Made by a program: the position numbers and the translations under genes | The notes under the pieces: model-generated | What the model was told of the DNA's origin: nothing | What the model saw: only the letters and a program-made list of their open reading frames with translations | Databases searched by the model: none | Shown here: positions 63,205 to 64,000 of the stretch, piece after piece | How positions within the stretch are numbered: the first letter of the stretch is position 1 | How the letters are laid out: the number at the start of each line of letters is the position of its first letter | Source of the DNA: Todiramphus chloris collaris | Taxonomy: Eukaryota; Chordata; Aves; Coraciiformes; Alcedinidae | Assembly: GCA_025345505.1 (NCBI GenBank) | Contig: JANVCC010000120.1 | Location: 2,392,221-2,456,220 of the forward strand | DNA length: 64,000 nucleotides | Direction: 5' to 3'

Positions 63205-63330
63205 TTAGCTTATGGACTTCCAGCATGAATGCAGTGAGATTCTTCCTGCCATTTCTCCTCAGTACCCTTAAGTGTTGATTTATCACAGAAGATAGATATC
63301 CAGGAGCTATGAGCTTAAATCAGGAATCAA
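63205..63330 (-). repeat. right arm of an unidentified inverted repeat
   Basis: It reads AGCTTATGGACTTCCAGCAT on the + strand and ends GAGCTATGAGCTTAAATCAG, the reverse complement of the left arm. A unique spacer of about 490 bases separates the arms. Resemblance outside the arms drops off quickly on both sides. The pair could be two independent insertions of one unknown repeat or an inverted local duplication. Confidence 0.9.
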
Positions 63331-64000
63331 CACTTGTCCCAGGGTAAATAGGACAAAAGTTCTTTATTTTGGGAAAGATTTTGATTAAAAAAAAATAGCA
63401 CACGCTCTCACTGCTTTTACTTTCCTTATTCTGAGGACCATGCAGCCCCATTTGCAATTAAATTGAGTCTAGTTACCCTCCAAAGTGAAAGAAGCTGTTC
63501 TGAAAATTAGTAATGTGAGTCTCTCTACCTTTTGACAAATTACTTTCTAATGAAAAACATCTGCTCAGGCTAAGAAGGTTCACTCATCTTCACTTCCGCC
63601 TCATGCAAATGGTTTTTATTTTGCATATTGCGAAAAAAAACTCCAAGTGCTCTGGTCACAGAGCCAGAAGGGCTGGGAAGGCATTGGAAAAAAAGTGGAA
63701 TAGAACCCCCCCCCGATGTAATTATCCTTTTCTTGTCGAGCAGGTGTAACGAGCACAGCACCTGATGGCTGCTGCGAGTCCAGATGGCGAGGAGCTGCCT
63801 CCATCTGCCGTGGGAGTTAATGCAGAACTGGGCTGAGGGTGACGCTGGGGGGGCTGCCGCTGCAAACCCCACCGTTCCTTTTGAGGTTTGTTTGGGCAAG
63901 GGAGAAATCGAGAGAGACCCTCAGGGATCTTGGGGAGTAGGGTGGTGTGGAAGGAACCCATTCTGCACCGTGCTGACATCGGGGGCAAGGGCAGTGTGCT

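Larger units (their letters stand above)
49554..64000. other. 14.4 kb without CR1 or LTR, no exon recognised
   Basis: Contents I can name are listed separately: a regulatory-looking block (52870-53060), a minisatellite (55231-55355), two MIR-like remnants, a TG/TA-rich repeat and a pair of inverted repeats near the right end. In the samples I counted the + strand keeps a G and T excess (51181-51360: A40 C33 G59 T48; 56341-56400: A11 C8 G24 T17), as for the sense strand of a transcribed region. No splice-bounded coding exon was convincing. Confidence 0.5.

Noticed and set aside
1-64000. tRNA genes, CRISPR arrays, bacterial operons, phage or plasmid features
   Set aside because: I found no GGTTCGAATCC-type box, no spaced direct repeats and no prokaryotic gene organisation. 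The repeat content is clearly avian.

Overview
This is a stretch of bird nuclear DNA that is largely non-coding. The best evidence is the repeat content. At least twelve pieces of CR1, the dominant avian LINE, lie in both orientations. Most keep the CR1 3' tail of ATTCTRTG-type repeats, and several keep readable parts of the CR1 reverse transcriptase protein. There is also a solo endogenous-retrovirus LTR of a kind common in birds, plus a few very old MIR-like SINE fragments. I found no host protein-coding exon I could defend, no tRNA or rRNA gene, no CRISPR array and no bacterial-type operon. Open frames other than the CR1 remnants look like chance, antisense or repeat-derived reading.

Layout. 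Positions 1-22.5 kb hold short CR1 fragments separated by long unique stretches. Several unique stretches (about 9.7-10.1, 10.85-11.1, 13.7-13.9 and 18.95-19.1 kb) are AT-rich, rich in TAATTA-like sites and free of simple repeats, which is the look of conserved regulatory elements in a gene desert. A tiny but dense CpG cluster sits at 15.93-15.98 kb. At 27.5-28.5 kb a solo LTR carries a nested CR1. The longest CR1 (34.2-35.6 kb) keeps the C-terminal part of the RT. The 35.6-43.7 kb stretch is free of recognised transposons and contains a 26-base poly-C tract.

The clearest functional feature is a CpG island at about 47.2-47.9 kb. By my count it has 57 CpGs in 660 bases and an observed/expected ratio near 0.8. 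Hand-counted samples on its right have a G and T excess on the + strand (G>C, T>A). A sample 16 kb to its left does not. This is what a promoter firing rightwards into a long intron or a long non-coding RNA would leave behind. Apart from one CR1 tail at 49.3-49.6 kb, the remaining 14.4 kb is free of CR1 and LTRs. It contains two MIR remnants, a perfect 32-bp minisatellite, and an unidentified pair of inverted ~125-bp repeats at 62.6 and 63.2 kb.

I found no gene system acting together. The possible regulatory story (desert enhancers plus a CpG-island promoter) is inference from composition and needs comparative and RNA data.
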